Below, in pieces: positions 1 to 7,560 of a stretch of DNA of 64,000 bases (its first letter is position 1; the number at the start of each line of letters is the position of its first letter). The position numbers and the translations under genes are program-made. The stretch lies in contig NZ_MSFI01000008.1 of assembly GCF_001975785.1 (NCBI RefSeq), positions 62,001 through 126,000 of the forward strand, written 5' to 3'. Below the pieces are notes generated by a model. The model saw nothing but the letters and a program-made list of their open reading frames with translations, was not told where the DNA came from and did not search any database. Source of the stretch: Domibacillus epiphyticus. GTDB lineage: Bacteria > Bacillota > Bacilli > Bacillales > Domibacillaceae.

Positions 1-170
1 GCCGCTTTATTTTCCCATAACTGCCCTTTCGATGTTAAAAAGAGCAGAAGACCGAGTAATATACCTAAAATAAAGGTGACAATGACTGAAATACTCGTCA
101 TATAAAGCGTCTGTACTGTTGCTTCCCACATTTTTTCCCAATCGACATTCGGAAACCATTGTTCAATCAT
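1..170 (-). CDS. metI: Methionine ABC transporter permease MetI (N-terminal part, cut by window edge)
   Basis: Only the first ~56 codons are in the window. The start ATG at 170 is preceded by GGAGGTAATTACAT, a strong ribosome binding site that lies inside the end of metN, and the two genes overlap by 8 bp (metN stop TGA at 165-163). The peptide begins MIEQWFPNVDWEKMWEATVQ and runs into a hydrophobic helix, as expected for the inner-membrane permease of the MetNIQ family. Together with MetN it would form the D/L-methionine importer; the lipoprotein MetQ would be expected beyond the left edge. Assignment rests mainly on the N-terminus and on the metN context. Confidence 0.85.
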   Translation of the reverse strand, partial: MIEQWFPNVDWEKMWEATVQTLYMTSISVIVTFILGILLGLLLFLTSKGQLWENKA

Positions 171-1188
171 ATGTAATTACCTCCGAATCCACCTGCTGCG
201 CATCCAAAAATGCCGTGGCTTTGTCGACTTCAGTTGCATCACCCGTTATTTGAACAAACAATGTTCCATAAGCGCCATTTTGCGTTTGTGAAATTTTCCC
301 CTGCAAAATATTAACGTCCACGTTAAACTGGCGGATCAATTCGGTCATGACCGGCTGTTCTGCTGATACACCAACAAATGTCAGTTTAACAATTTTTCCG
401 TTCGGATGAGATTCAAGCAAATGATGAATCGTTTCCTTTGATTCTTCAGGCTCAGTCACCTGCTGCACAAACCGCTTCGTAATTTGCTGTTCCGGACGGC
501 GGAATACGTCCAGCACCGTACCAAGTTCTACGATTTTCCCCGCTTCCATTACGGCCACGCGATGGCAGATTTTGCGGATAACATGCATTTCATGCGTAAT
601 AAGCACAATTGTCAGTCCGAGCCGCTGATTGATATCAACGAGCAATTCTAAAATCGAATCGGTCGTTTGTGGATCAAGCGCGGATGTCGCTTCATCACAC
701 AGAAGAACTTGCGGATTGTTCGCGAGTGCTCGCGCAATACCCACTCGCTGCTTTTGTCCTCCTGATAGCTGTGATGGATAAGAATCCCCCCGTCCTTCAA
801 GACCGACAAGTTCAATAAGTTCGTTTACACGCTTGTCCCGTACCGCTTTATTAACGCCGGCAATTTCAAGCGGAAATGCAATATTCTCACGAACCGTGCG
901 TGACCAGAGCAAGTTAAAATGCTGAAAAATCATGCCGATCTCCTGGCGCGCTTTTCGAAGTTCTTTGCCTTTAATTTTAGACACCGCCCGTCCCGCAACA
1001 GTCACAGAGCCTTCAGTTGGTGTCTCGAGTCCGTTTAGCATGCGGATGAGTGTACTTTTACCCGCACCGCTGTAGCCGATCATTCCGAAGATTTCACCCT
1101 CCTGAACGGAAAGATTTATATCATCAACAGCAGTTACCCGGCCATTTTTTGTATGGAATATTTTCTTTGCCTGTTCAATTAAAATCAT
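163..1188 (-). CDS. metN: Methionine ABC transporter ATP-binding protein MetN
   Basis: A 341-residue ATPase that energises methionine import at the membrane. Visible motifs are Walker A GYSGAGKST (residues 38-46), signature LSGGQ (141-145) and Walker B VLLCDE (161-166), followed from about residue 265 by the C-terminal NIL regulatory domain typical of MetN. The open frame extends further upstream, but that part is the S-box leader; the start at 1188 is chosen because ATG follows GGAAAGGAGTTGACACC and gives the usual MetN length. The gene is the first of an operon with metI. Expression is expected to be shut off by S-adenosylmethionine through the riboswitch in its leader. Confidence 0.96.
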   Translation of the reverse strand: MILIEQAKKIFHTKNGRVTAVDDINLSVQEGEIFGMIGYSGAGKSTLIRMLNGLETPTEGSVTVAGRAVSKIKGKELRKARQEIGMIFQHFNLLWSRTVRENIAFPLEIAGVNKAVRDKRVNELIELVGLEGRGDSYPSQLSGGQKQRVGIARALANNPQVLLCDEATSALDPQTTDSILELLVDINQRLGLTIVLITHEMHVIRKICHRVAVMEAGKIVELGTVLDVFRRPEQQITKRFVQQVTEPEESKETIHHLLESHPNGKIVKLTFVGVSAEQPVMTELIRQFNVDVNILQGKISQTQNGAYGTLFVQITGDATEVDKATAFLDAQQVDSEVITYD

Positions 1189-1207
1189 GGTGTCAACTCC
1201 TTTCCAT

Positions 1208-1365
1208 AAAAAAAACCCGTCTGCACAAAGTAGACAGAAAGGCAGTGATGAACCCCTTTCTCTCATCTTCCGGAGCATATTGCTTCGTGTGACTTGGCAC
1301 CTTTCTGCTAAAGAAGGTTGCCGGGCTTCATCGGGCACATCCCTCGGCCTCTCTTGATAAGAGCT
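1208..1365 (-). ncRNA. SAM-I (S-box) riboswitch with transcription terminator, leader of metN
   Basis: On the minus strand the leader shows the conserved S-box elements in order: CTCTTATCAAGAG (1363-1351), a GAGGG segment, GATGAAGCCCGGCAACC and GGTGCCAA. It ends in a hairpin (CTGTCT paired with AGACGG, about 1237-1217) followed by eight T residues just before the metN ribosome binding site. In the S-box family, SAM binding stabilises the aptamer and lets the terminator form, so metNI is transcribed only when SAM is low. Confidence 0.95.
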
Positions 1366-1383
1366 TGTTCTAAACATGAATGG

Positions 1384-1413
1384 ATTTTAACATTCGGATA
1401 ATAATTATGTCAA
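1384..1413 (-). promoter_or_regulatory. metN promoter: SigA-type promoter of the metN leader
   Basis: On the minus strand TTGACA (1413-1408) and TAAAAT (1389-1384) are separated by 18 bases, about 20 bases upstream of the S-box aptamer. Confidence 0.7.
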
Positions 1414-1449
1414 TAAAACAATATTTAACCCCCGTTGTAAATAATGGGA

Positions 1450-1749
1450 TTATATAACCGAGCGTATTTCTTCATATATATATGGAACTGACTGAAAAGC
1501 ATAAATTTTCTTTATTAGTTTCCCATTTGAAAACAAGAGTAAACATGGGACGCTTTCAATCGCAAATAAATGGGCAATATCTTCGTGGTAATTTAAATTG
1601 ATCCGTCGAAGCGGCACGTCTATGTTCATAGCCTCAACGACATCAAGCATTTTACCGGCCACCTGGCATGTACCACACATTGGTGTGTATGCATATAAAG
1701 CTGCTTTCGGTCCAGCAAGCAGTTCTTGAATTGTTTTTGTTGTCTCCAT
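1450..1749 (-). CDS. yusE: Thioredoxin-like protein (YusE family)
   Basis: A 99-residue cytosolic thioredoxin-fold protein. It carries the redox pair C-G-T-C in the context TPMCGTCQVA near residue 25 and the cis-proline stretch SVPCLLLF typical of the fold. The partner substrate is unknown. It starts 3 bases after the toprim gene, so the two are probably cotranscribed. In B. subtilis yusE and yusF occupy the same place between metN and gcvH, which supports the name. No signal peptide or membrane anchor is present. Confidence 0.8.
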   Translation of the reverse strand: METTKTIQELLAGPKAALYAYTPMCGTCQVAGKMLDVVEAMNIDVPLRRINLNYHEDIAHLFAIESVPCLLLFSNGKLIKKIYAFQSVPYIYEEIRSVI

Positions 1750-1752
1750 CTT

Positions 1753-2106
1753 TTACTGCGTTCCTTCTTTCTGTAAAAATTCACCGTGTACATCGATATC
1801 CGCGCTCATTAAAACTGACGCGAGATAACGATGCGGAGCAGCCGCGACTTCTTTATAGCGGCGGTCAATGTATAGATGCCGTGCTTGAGGAAGCTCCCGT
1901 TTAAACTGTCGGCGTAATTTCTCTCCTGATGCGTCCGCATCAACTAAGATGTATACATCACGTTCAAACAGCTCGTCCACAAGCTCGTCAAGACGTGACA
2001 CACCAATCGTTCCGTTCGTACAAATGATGTCTACCGGTTCTCTAACAATTTCAGCCACCCGTTTCCGGTCAGAAGACCCTTCGACGATAATTGTTTTTTC
2101 CACCAT
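1753..2106 (-). CDS. yusF: Small toprim-domain protein (YusF-like)
   Basis: A 117-residue protein made almost entirely of a toprim domain: the catalytic-type glutamate in IIVEGSSD (E9) and the metal-binding DAD pair (residues 56-58) are present. Toprim domains act in primases, topoisomerases, OLD nucleases and the M5 RNase; the free-standing YusF type has no role I can name. The frame is open further upstream, but the start at 2106 is preferred because GGGGTG lies nine bases before the ATG and the toprim strand begins right after it. It leads the yusE-like gene in a two-gene unit. Confidence 0.75.
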   Translation of the reverse strand: MVEKTIIVEGSSDRKRVAEIVREPVDIICTNGTIGVSRLDELVDELFERDVYILVDADASGEKLRRQFKRELPQARHLYIDRRYKEVAAAPHRYLASVLMSADIDVHGEFLQKEGTQ

Positions 2107-2175
2107 TATCACCATCACCCCGCTGCACGTTATTGTCTCTATTTTCACCTGTTTGATGAAAAAATGCAAAAAATA

Positions 2176-2209
2176 AGAGCAGACAACCAATCCTTTTGTT
2201 GTCTGCTCT
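2176..2209 (-). terminator. Rho-independent terminator of the LytTR/DUF3021 unit
   Basis: A perfect 12-bp stem (2176-2187 with 2198-2209, 10-base loop) is followed on the minus strand by TTATTTTTT, just past the stop of the DUF3021 gene. Confidence 0.85.
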
Positions 2210-2245
2210 TTATAAACTATTTGTCCAGTTTCCCATGTAGATAAC

Positions 2246-2647
2246 CTATTTTCGTATTGAATCATTCATTGATTGTTCCAGCTTTTTCAAATTAAAACGG
2301 GCCCCTATCCAAAATAAAACATAGGTTGCACAAAATACCACAAAACTCAGTACAACAGGAAGCGGCTCAGGCGGAACCCAACCGACAAACAAAGCTAGCG
2401 GGTAAAACACACATATAGATAGTAGAAAATGAACGGATGTTTGTTTTAACGGACTCCACGAGTCATTGTCAAAAAGAAACGAAGCAAATCCAAAATAAAC
2501 ACCTATTATTAAACTGCCAAACATATGCATCCATAATTCTGACACTGTTGCTTCCACCATGTTTACTTTCATCACAGTCAATACAGCAAATGTTATCACT
2601 CCAGCCATGCTAATTCCGACAAACGCTCGTTTTATCACTTCAAACAT
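2246..2647 (-). CDS. DUF3021 family membrane protein
   Basis: A 133-residue integral membrane protein with four hydrophobic segments (roughly residues 10-27, 42-60, 70-88 and 96-115), an arrangement typical of DUF3021. Its gene begins one base after the stop of a LytTR DNA-binding protein. That pairing recurs across Firmicutes, where the membrane protein is thought to act with, or antagonise, the LytTR regulator. What signal it senses cannot be read from the sequence. Confidence 0.8.
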   Translation of the reverse strand: MFEVIKRAFVGISMAGVITFAVLTVMKVNMVEATVSELWMHMFGSLIIGVYFGFASFLFDNDSWSPLKQTSVHFLLSICVFYPLALFVGWVPPEPLPVVLSFVVFCATYVLFWIGARFNLKKLEQSMNDSIRK

Positions 2648-2648
2648 G

Positions 2649-3098
2649 TTATTTGCCTCCTGTCCTTAATGTTTCATGCACTACTTTTGTATATTTTCTC
2701 GATACATACTCTTTATTTCCTGATTTGAAATAAACACATAGATTTCCGTTAAAAGAAAGTTCAAATCGGTGAATTTGATCTACATTGCCTATCACTGATT
2801 TAGAAAATCGAGTAAATTGCCTTTGATCAAGTGTCTCCTCCACTTCGTACAGCTTCATCTTTAATTCAATTATTTGATCCTTTAACACGGCCGTTACTTT
2901 TCTTCCTTCCGCCTGCACGTAATCAATATCTTCCGCTTGAATGATAAACGATTGGCCTCCTTTTTCTCCAACCAATCGTTTCACTCTCGAGCCTTTGGAA
3001 AACTTTACAATCGATTCCAGCTCCCTAGTCCATTCTTTCGCATGAATTGTCATCACCGGCTCTTCATACTCATCACTTATGTCAATGTTAATCTTCAT
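2649..3098 (-). CDS. LytTR-domain DNA-binding regulator
   Basis: A 149-residue protein with a short N-terminal region and a LytTR domain over roughly residues 48-146. Diagnostic stretches are IDYVQAEGRKV, RFSKSVIGNVDQI and KEYVSRKY. No receiver domain is present, so it belongs to the stand-alone LytTR regulators that are normally paired with a DUF3021 membrane protein, here the next gene. It is probably autoregulatory: the upstream region has a good -10 (TATAAT, 3126-3121) but no good -35, which fits an activated promoter. The start at 3098 follows AGAAGGGGGCTGACAG. Confidence 0.88.
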   Translation of the reverse strand: MKINIDISDEYEEPVMTIHAKEWTRELESIVKFSKGSRVKRLVGEKGGQSFIIQAEDIDYVQAEGRKVTAVLKDQIIELKMKLYEVEETLDQRQFTRFSKSVIGNVDQIHRFELSFNGNLCVYFKSGNKEYVSRKYTKVVHETLRTGGK

Positions 3099-3237
3099 CT
3101 GTCAGCCCCCTTCTATTTATATTATAGTTGGTAGGATTTTTTTTCAGTTGACAAACAACATAACCGGTTAATACCAAGTCATAACATGATGCAAATTCTG
3201 TGTATATGGAAATGCTCGTTGTTTTTGGAACACAAAA

Positions 3238-3261
3238 AAGACCGGCGTTGTGCCGGCCTTT
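3238..3261 (-). terminator. Terminator of gcvH
   Basis: On the minus strand GGCCGGC-ACAAC-GCCGGTC is followed by a run of six T, five bases after the gcvH stop codon. Confidence 0.9.
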
Positions 3262-3265
3262 TAAA

Positions 3266-3649
3266 TTAATCTTCTTTTGTCATTTCTTCATATTGTTCTG
3301 CAGTCATAAGATCGTCAATTTGAGACGCATCAGACGGCTCAACCACGATCATCCATGCTTTTTCATATGGAGATTCATTAACAAATTCCGGGCTGTCATC
3401 AAGATCTTCATTGATTTCAACGACTTTCCCGCTGATCGGGGCATACAATTCAGAAACTGTTTTAACAGATTCAACACTGCCGAAAGGTTCGTTAGCTGTT
3501 ACTTCATCGCCAACAGACGGAAGCTCAACGAAAACGATGTCACCAAGTTCAGATTGCGCGAAATCCGTAATCCCGATGCGCACTTTCCCATCTTCTTGTT
3601 TCACCCATTCATGTTCTTCGGAAAAACGCAGGTCTTTAGGCAAATTCAT
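3266..3649 (-). CDS. gcvH: Glycine cleavage system H protein
   Basis: A 127-residue lipoyl-carrier protein. Lysine 63 in [14 protein letters not shown] is the lipoylation site, and the flanking GDIVFVELP and PYEKAWM segments are those of GcvH. It shuttles the aminomethyl group between the P, T and L proteins of the glycine cleavage complex. In Bacillus GcvH is also the entry point for protein lipoylation, passing octanoate or lipoate to other enzymes, which explains why it stands apart from gcvT and gcvP. It has its own terminator. The start at 3649 follows GGAGGGACAAACAA. Confidence 0.97.
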   Translation of the reverse strand: MNLPKDLRFSEEHEWVKQEDGKVRIGITDFAQSELGDIVFVELPSVGDEVTANEPFGSVESVKTVSELYAPISGKVVEINEDLDDSPEFVNESPYEKAWMIVVEPSDASQIDDLMTAEQYEEMTKED

Positions 3650-3720
3650 TTGTTTGTCCCTCCAGATTGTATAATTATACTTTTCACTTTACTGATTATT
3701 TATACAGAAAGCAAGAGGAT

Positions 3721-4071
3721 TCATTTCCATTTTTGTGCATATTCGTCTTCTTTAAAGCCAACCGTCACCGTATTATTGTTGATTGCAAGCGGGCGCTTAA
3801 TTAACATGCCATCAGATGCCAATATGTCAAGCAGCTCATCATCAGACGATGCTGCGACTTTATCCTTTAACCCCAGCTCACGGTATTTTTGACCGCTCGT
3901 ATTAAAAAACTTCTTTAACGGAAGCCCGCTTTTTTCATAGGCTTCTTTTAATTCTGCTTTTGATGGGGGCATATCAACAATATGGATCGCTTCGTACGAT
4001 ACATTATGTTCATCAAGCCATTTTTTTGCATTGCGGCATGTCCCGCATTTTGGATACCAGTAAAACTTCAT
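3721..4071 (-). CDS. yusI: ArsC/Spx-family thioredoxin-fold protein (YusI)
   Basis: A 116-residue protein of the ArsC/Spx superfamily. The N-terminal C9-G-T-C12 pair in WYPKCGTCRNAKKWL is the redox site, and the KRP motif of the fold (GMLIKRPLAI) lies near residue 93. It lacks the full set of arsenate reductase arginines I would expect, so a reductase of unknown substrate or a regulator is more likely than a true arsenate reductase. Its place between gcvH and the fad operon is that of B. subtilis yusI. The start at 4071 follows GAGGTGATTTTATA. Confidence 0.85.
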   Translation of the reverse strand: MKFYWYPKCGTCRNAKKWLDEHNVSYEAIHIVDMPPSKAELKEAYEKSGLPLKKFFNTSGQKYRELGLKDKVAASSDDELLDILASDGMLIKRPLAINNNTVTVGFKEDEYAQKWK

Positions 4072-4121
4072 TATAAAATCACCTCAACTGATGATGTTCG
4101 ACAAAATCCGCAAAAATCCTT

Positions 4122-4490
4122 TTATCTTTGAAAATTCATTACCCAGTTAATGCCGTTTTTGCAGTCGGTGACCTGTCCGTGCAGTGCGCCGAAAAATGTA
4201 TCCGCGAGCTTTACTTTAATGGCGCCTCCGTCTGCAGCCAATTTTTCATAGGCATTCGTAATTTCCTCTTCGCTCCCAAATTGCATAATGACATTTGCAT
4301 CTTTCGTCTCATTTTGCTTTCCATATGTATCGGCAAAATGAATAAGGCTGCCGCCAAGATGCAGCTCAGCATGAAGCAATTTTCCGGCATGCTCGTTCAA
4401 AATTTTAATATCGCCACCGAAAATAGACTGATAATACTCTACCGATTCCCGTACATCTTTCACTAAAATAAAAGGACTAGCACTTTTCAC
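4122..4490 (-). CDS. VOC-family protein (glyoxalase/bleomycin-resistance fold, PhnB-like)
   Basis: A 122-residue single-domain VOC protein beginning KSASPFILVKDVRESVEYYQ and ending GINWVMNFQ, a pattern seen in PhnB-like proteins. A metal-type histidine in the LLHAELHLGGSLIHFAD stretch is visible. VOC proteins include dioxygenases, isomerases and drug-binding proteins, so the substrate cannot be stated. The start is GTG at 4490 after GAGGTGATCATAAC. It is 50 bases upstream of yusI and in the same direction, so cotranscription is possible. Confidence 0.75.
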   Translation of the reverse strand: MKSASPFILVKDVRESVEYYQSIFGGDIKILNEHAGKLLHAELHLGGSLIHFADTYGKQNETKDANVIMQFGSEEEITNAYEKLAADGGAIKVKLADTFFGALHGQVTDCKNGINWVMNFQR

Positions 4491-4557
4491 GTTATGATCA
4501 CCTCACGGATAAATTTCAACTTTTTTTGTAAAAATCCTTCTTTTGTTAATGCTAAAA

Positions 4558-4579
4558 GCCCCTTTTTATCAAAAGGGGC
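4558..4579 (-). terminator. Terminator of the fadNAE operon
   Basis: A 9-bp GCCCCTTTT/AAAAGGGGC stem with a four-base loop is followed on the minus strand by TTTTAGC, nine bases past the fadE stop. Confidence 0.8.
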
Positions 4580-4587
4580 CCACGTTA

Positions 4588-6354
4588 TTATACGACGTAT
4601 TTCAACGTATTATTCAGTTTCTCTGCTGCTTCACGCTTTTTTGCAATGACGTTGATCGGTGTGTGGCGGCCGAGTTTGCGTAATACAGACATCATCATGC
4701 GCAATGTGTCGCCTGATTCAATCGCCACGATCGTTTCTTTTGCATGTGTTTCTATTTCGTTGAATGCTTCCTGGCAGAAAATTTGGGTGTACAATAATTT
4801 CTGTTTATTTTTTTCTTCACCGAAATTCTCTATTGCTTTTTCAGTGCGCAAAACCGCTGATTCCATCGCATACACTAAGTTAGCAAGATCCGCGATATTT
4901 GCCAGTACTTCTTGCTCCACTTCAAGCGCTTTTCCGTATTTCTGAACGGCAAGCCCTGCACCAAGAAGGGCAATTTTCTTTGCATTTTTCACAAGCATTT
5001 TTTCTTGCGCAAGTACAGCGTCCCCCGGTTCTTCCGGTATATGCATCATCACTTCTCCTTGCAGCGCCTGTGCTTTTTCAAACAGCGGCAGCTCTCCTTT
5101 GAACGCTTTTTTCAAAAATGTACCCGGCACGAGAAGCCGGTTAATTTCATTCGTTCCTTCGAAAATACGGTTAATGCGAGAATCCCGATACATTCTCGCG
5201 ATTTCATATTCCTCCATAAATCCGTAGCCGCCGTGAATTTGCACCCCTTCGTCTACAACAAAATCGAGTACTTCTGATCCGAAAAATTTGCCTAGTGAAC
5301 ACTCAATTGCATACTCGGCAACAGATGCCGCAATGGCTTTTCCGTCCTTTTGTTCTTCTTCAGAGAGGGCGCTCATCCGCTCTTCAAAGTACCCTACCGT
5401 TCGATAAATTGCACTTTCTGATGCGTATACTTTTGACGCCATCGTCCCGAATTTTTCTTTGATCAAATTAAAGTTTGCAATCGGTGTTTTGAACTGCTGG
5501 CGTTCATTTGCGTACTTTAATGAGATATCCAGCGCCCGCTTCGCACTGCCGACTGTACCAACACCTAATTTGTAACGCCCAATGTTTAAAATATTAAATG
5601 CAATGACGTGACCGCGTCCTGCTTCACCAAGTAAATTTTCCACCGGCACTTGGGCATCACTTAAAATTAGTGTTCGTGTCGATGAACTTTTGATCCCCAT
5701 TTTTTCTTCTTCTGCCCCGGTTGATACACCCGGATAATCTTTCTCCACTATAAACGCCGAAAATTGTTCCCCGCCAATTTTCGCGTACACAATAAACACA
5801 TCTGCAAACGCAGAGTTTGTAATCCACTGTTTTTCCCCGTTTAACACATAATGTGTCCCTGATTCGTTCAATCGTGCTGTTGTTTTCGCCCCGAGCGCGT
5901 CCGATCCCGAACCGGGTTCTGTAAGGGCATAGGCCGCGAAACGTGTTCCCGCTGCTAAATCGGGAAGATATTTTTTCTTTTGCTCTTCATTTCCAAATAA
6001 GACGATCGGCAATGATCCGATTCCGACGTGCGCCCCATGCGAAATAGAAAATCCGCCTGCGCCCGCCATTTTCTCAGCAATCAGCGCAGAACTGATTTTA
6101 TCAAGATTCAGCCCCCCGTATTCTTCTGGCACATCTGCAGCCAGCAGCCCAAGTTCGCCTGCTTCCCTTAATAATTTCACAGACCGGTCAAATTCATGCT
6201 TTTCTAAGAAGGGTACTTCAGGCATGACGCTGCCTATCACAAAGTCCTCAGTCGTTTTGGCAATCATTTTTTGTTCATCTGAAAAATCTTCAGGTGTAAA
6301 TATGAAATTAAAATCCACATCTTCTATTAAAAAAGAACCGCCTTTTGCTGCCAT
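4588..6354 (-). CDS. fadE: Acyl-CoA dehydrogenase FadE (YusJ)
   Basis: A 588-residue FAD-dependent acyl-CoA dehydrogenase that makes trans-2-enoyl-CoA, the first step of beta-oxidation. The family signatures are clear: YALTEPGSGSDA in the FAD-binding part, QIHGGYGFMEEY, and RINRIFEGTNEINR, where the glutamate is in the catalytic-base position. It is longer than the classical ~380-residue enzymes because of a C-terminal extension, as in YusJ of B. subtilis. It is the third gene of the fadN-fadA-fadE operon. Two in-frame ATGs occur; the second (6354) has the better distance to GGGGG, the first is at 6360. Confidence 0.95.
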   Translation of the reverse strand: MAAKGGSFLIEDVDFNFIFTPEDFSDEQKMIAKTTEDFVIGSVMPEVPFLEKHEFDRSVKLLREAGELGLLAADVPEEYGGLNLDKISSALIAEKMAGAGGFSISHGAHVGIGSLPIVLFGNEEQKKKYLPDLAAGTRFAAYALTEPGSGSDALGAKTTARLNESGTHYVLNGEKQWITNSAFADVFIVYAKIGGEQFSAFIVEKDYPGVSTGAEEEKMGIKSSSTRTLILSDAQVPVENLLGEAGRGHVIAFNILNIGRYKLGVGTVGSAKRALDISLKYANERQQFKTPIANFNLIKEKFGTMASKVYASESAIYRTVGYFEERMSALSEEEQKDGKAIAASVAEYAIECSLGKFFGSEVLDFVVDEGVQIHGGYGFMEEYEIARMYRDSRINRIFEGTNEINRLLVPGTFLKKAFKGELPLFEKAQALQGEVMMHIPEEPGDAVLAQEKMLVKNAKKIALLGAGLAVQKYGKALEVEQEVLANIADLANLVYAMESAVLRTEKAIENFGEEKNKQKLLYTQIFCQEAFNEIETHAKETIVAIESGDTLRMMMSVLRKLGRHTPINVIAKKREAAEKLNNTLKYVV

Positions 6355-6368
6355 GTTCATTTCCCCCT

Positions 6369-7547
6369 TTATGAAATCATTTCAAAAACGCCGGCGGCCC
6401 CCATACCGCCGCCGATGCACATCGTGACAACACCAAATTGCTGGTTACGGCGCTTCAATTCATGCAGTAATGACAAAGTTAACTTTGCCCCTGTACAGCC
6501 GAGCGGATGGCCGAGTGCAATCGCTCCGCCGTTTACATTCACAATCTCTTCGTTCAATCCTAGTTCCCGAATGACCTGTATCGACTGCGATGCAAACGCT
6601 TCGTTCAGTTCAAATAAATCAATATCTGATAATTCCAGTCCTGCAAGTTTCAGTGCTTTGGGCACCGCAACAACCGGGCCGACGCCCATAATTTCCGGCG
6701 GGACGCCCCCAACCGCAAACGAGCGAAACTTTGCTATAGGCGTGAGACCGAGTGACTCCGCTTTTTCGCGTTCCATCACCATGACGGCTGCGGCGCCATC
6801 CGATGTTTGTGAAGCATTACCCGCCGTTACAGATCCCGTAACCGAAAATACTGGACGAAGTTTTTCAAGCCCTTCCATTGATGTTCCAAGACGTACCCCT
6901 TCATCCTGTGAAAAAACAACGTGTTCCTCCACTAATTTATGATCAGTACCAACTTCTCTGAATGTCACTTCAACTGGTACAATTTCATCAACAAACTTAC
7001 CCTCTTCAATTGCATGACCTGCCCTTTCGTGGCTGCGCACGGCAAAAGCATCCTGTTCTTCTCGCGAAATGCCGTACTTTTTCGCCACTTCTTCTGCCGT
7101 GTGTCCCATCGACATGTAATATCCCGGCATCTCTTCGGCAATCCTTACGTTAGGACGTGCAATATGGCCCATCATGGGCACAAGACTCATCGATTCCGCT
7201 CCTCCTGCAATAATCGTGTCCGCGTGGCCAATCATAATTTTTTCTGCTGCATAAGCAATGGATTGCAGTCCAGATGAACAGTACCGGTTAATTGTAATAG
7301 CAGGTACATCATGCGAAAGCCCGGCAAGCGCACCGATATTTCGCGCCATATTTAACCCTTGCTCCGCTTCGGGCATTGCGCACCCGATAATAAGATCATC
7401 TATATGACCATCGTAGCCGCCTGCTCTTTTCAATGTTTCTTTTACAACAATTGCGCCAAGATCATCCGGACGCATGTTCCGCAATGTCCCTTTTTTTGCC
7501 CGTCCAACCGGTGTACGCGCACCGGCGACAATGACCGCTTCCTTCAT
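6369..7547 (-). CDS. fadA: Acetyl-CoA acyltransferase (3-ketoacyl-CoA thiolase) FadA
   Basis: A 392-residue thiolase that cleaves 3-ketoacyl-CoA with CoA in the last step of beta-oxidation. The acyl-accepting cysteine is C90 in NRYCSSGLQ; the second catalytic pair is H347 in GGAIALGHPLG and C377 in TMCIGGGMG. Length and motif spacing are those of the degradative thiolases. It lies between fadN and fadE with gaps of 13 and 14 bases, so the three are one transcript. Confidence 0.96.
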   Translation of the reverse strand: MKEAVIVAGARTPVGRAKKGTLRNMRPDDLGAIVVKETLKRAGGYDGHIDDLIIGCAMPEAEQGLNMARNIGALAGLSHDVPAITINRYCSSGLQSIAYAAEKIMIGHADTIIAGGAESMSLVPMMGHIARPNVRIAEEMPGYYMSMGHTAEEVAKKYGISREEQDAFAVRSHERAGHAIEEGKFVDEIVPVEVTFREVGTDHKLVEEHVVFSQDEGVRLGTSMEGLEKLRPVFSVTGSVTAGNASQTSDGAAAVMVMEREKAESLGLTPIAKFRSFAVGGVPPEIMGVGPVVAVPKALKLAGLELSDIDLFELNEAFASQSIQVIRELGLNEEIVNVNGGAIALGHPLGCTGAKLTLSLLHELKRRNQQFGVVTMCIGGGMGAAGVFEMIS

Positions 7548-7560
7548 TTCGATCTCCCCT

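Noticed and set aside
1189-1377. In-frame N-terminal extension of metN
   Set aside because: The extra codons are the S-box riboswitch and terminator; the ribosome binding site and family length fix the start at 1188.
3160-3169. TAACCGGTTA palindrome considered as a proven LytTR operator
   Set aside because: LytTR sites are usually direct repeats of a longer motif; a 10-bp palindrome alone is too weak to be annotated as a site.
3721-4071. Arsenate reductase assignment for the ArsC-fold gene
   Set aside because: The fold and CxxC are present, but no ars genes are adjacent and the residues needed for arsenate reduction could not be confirmed.
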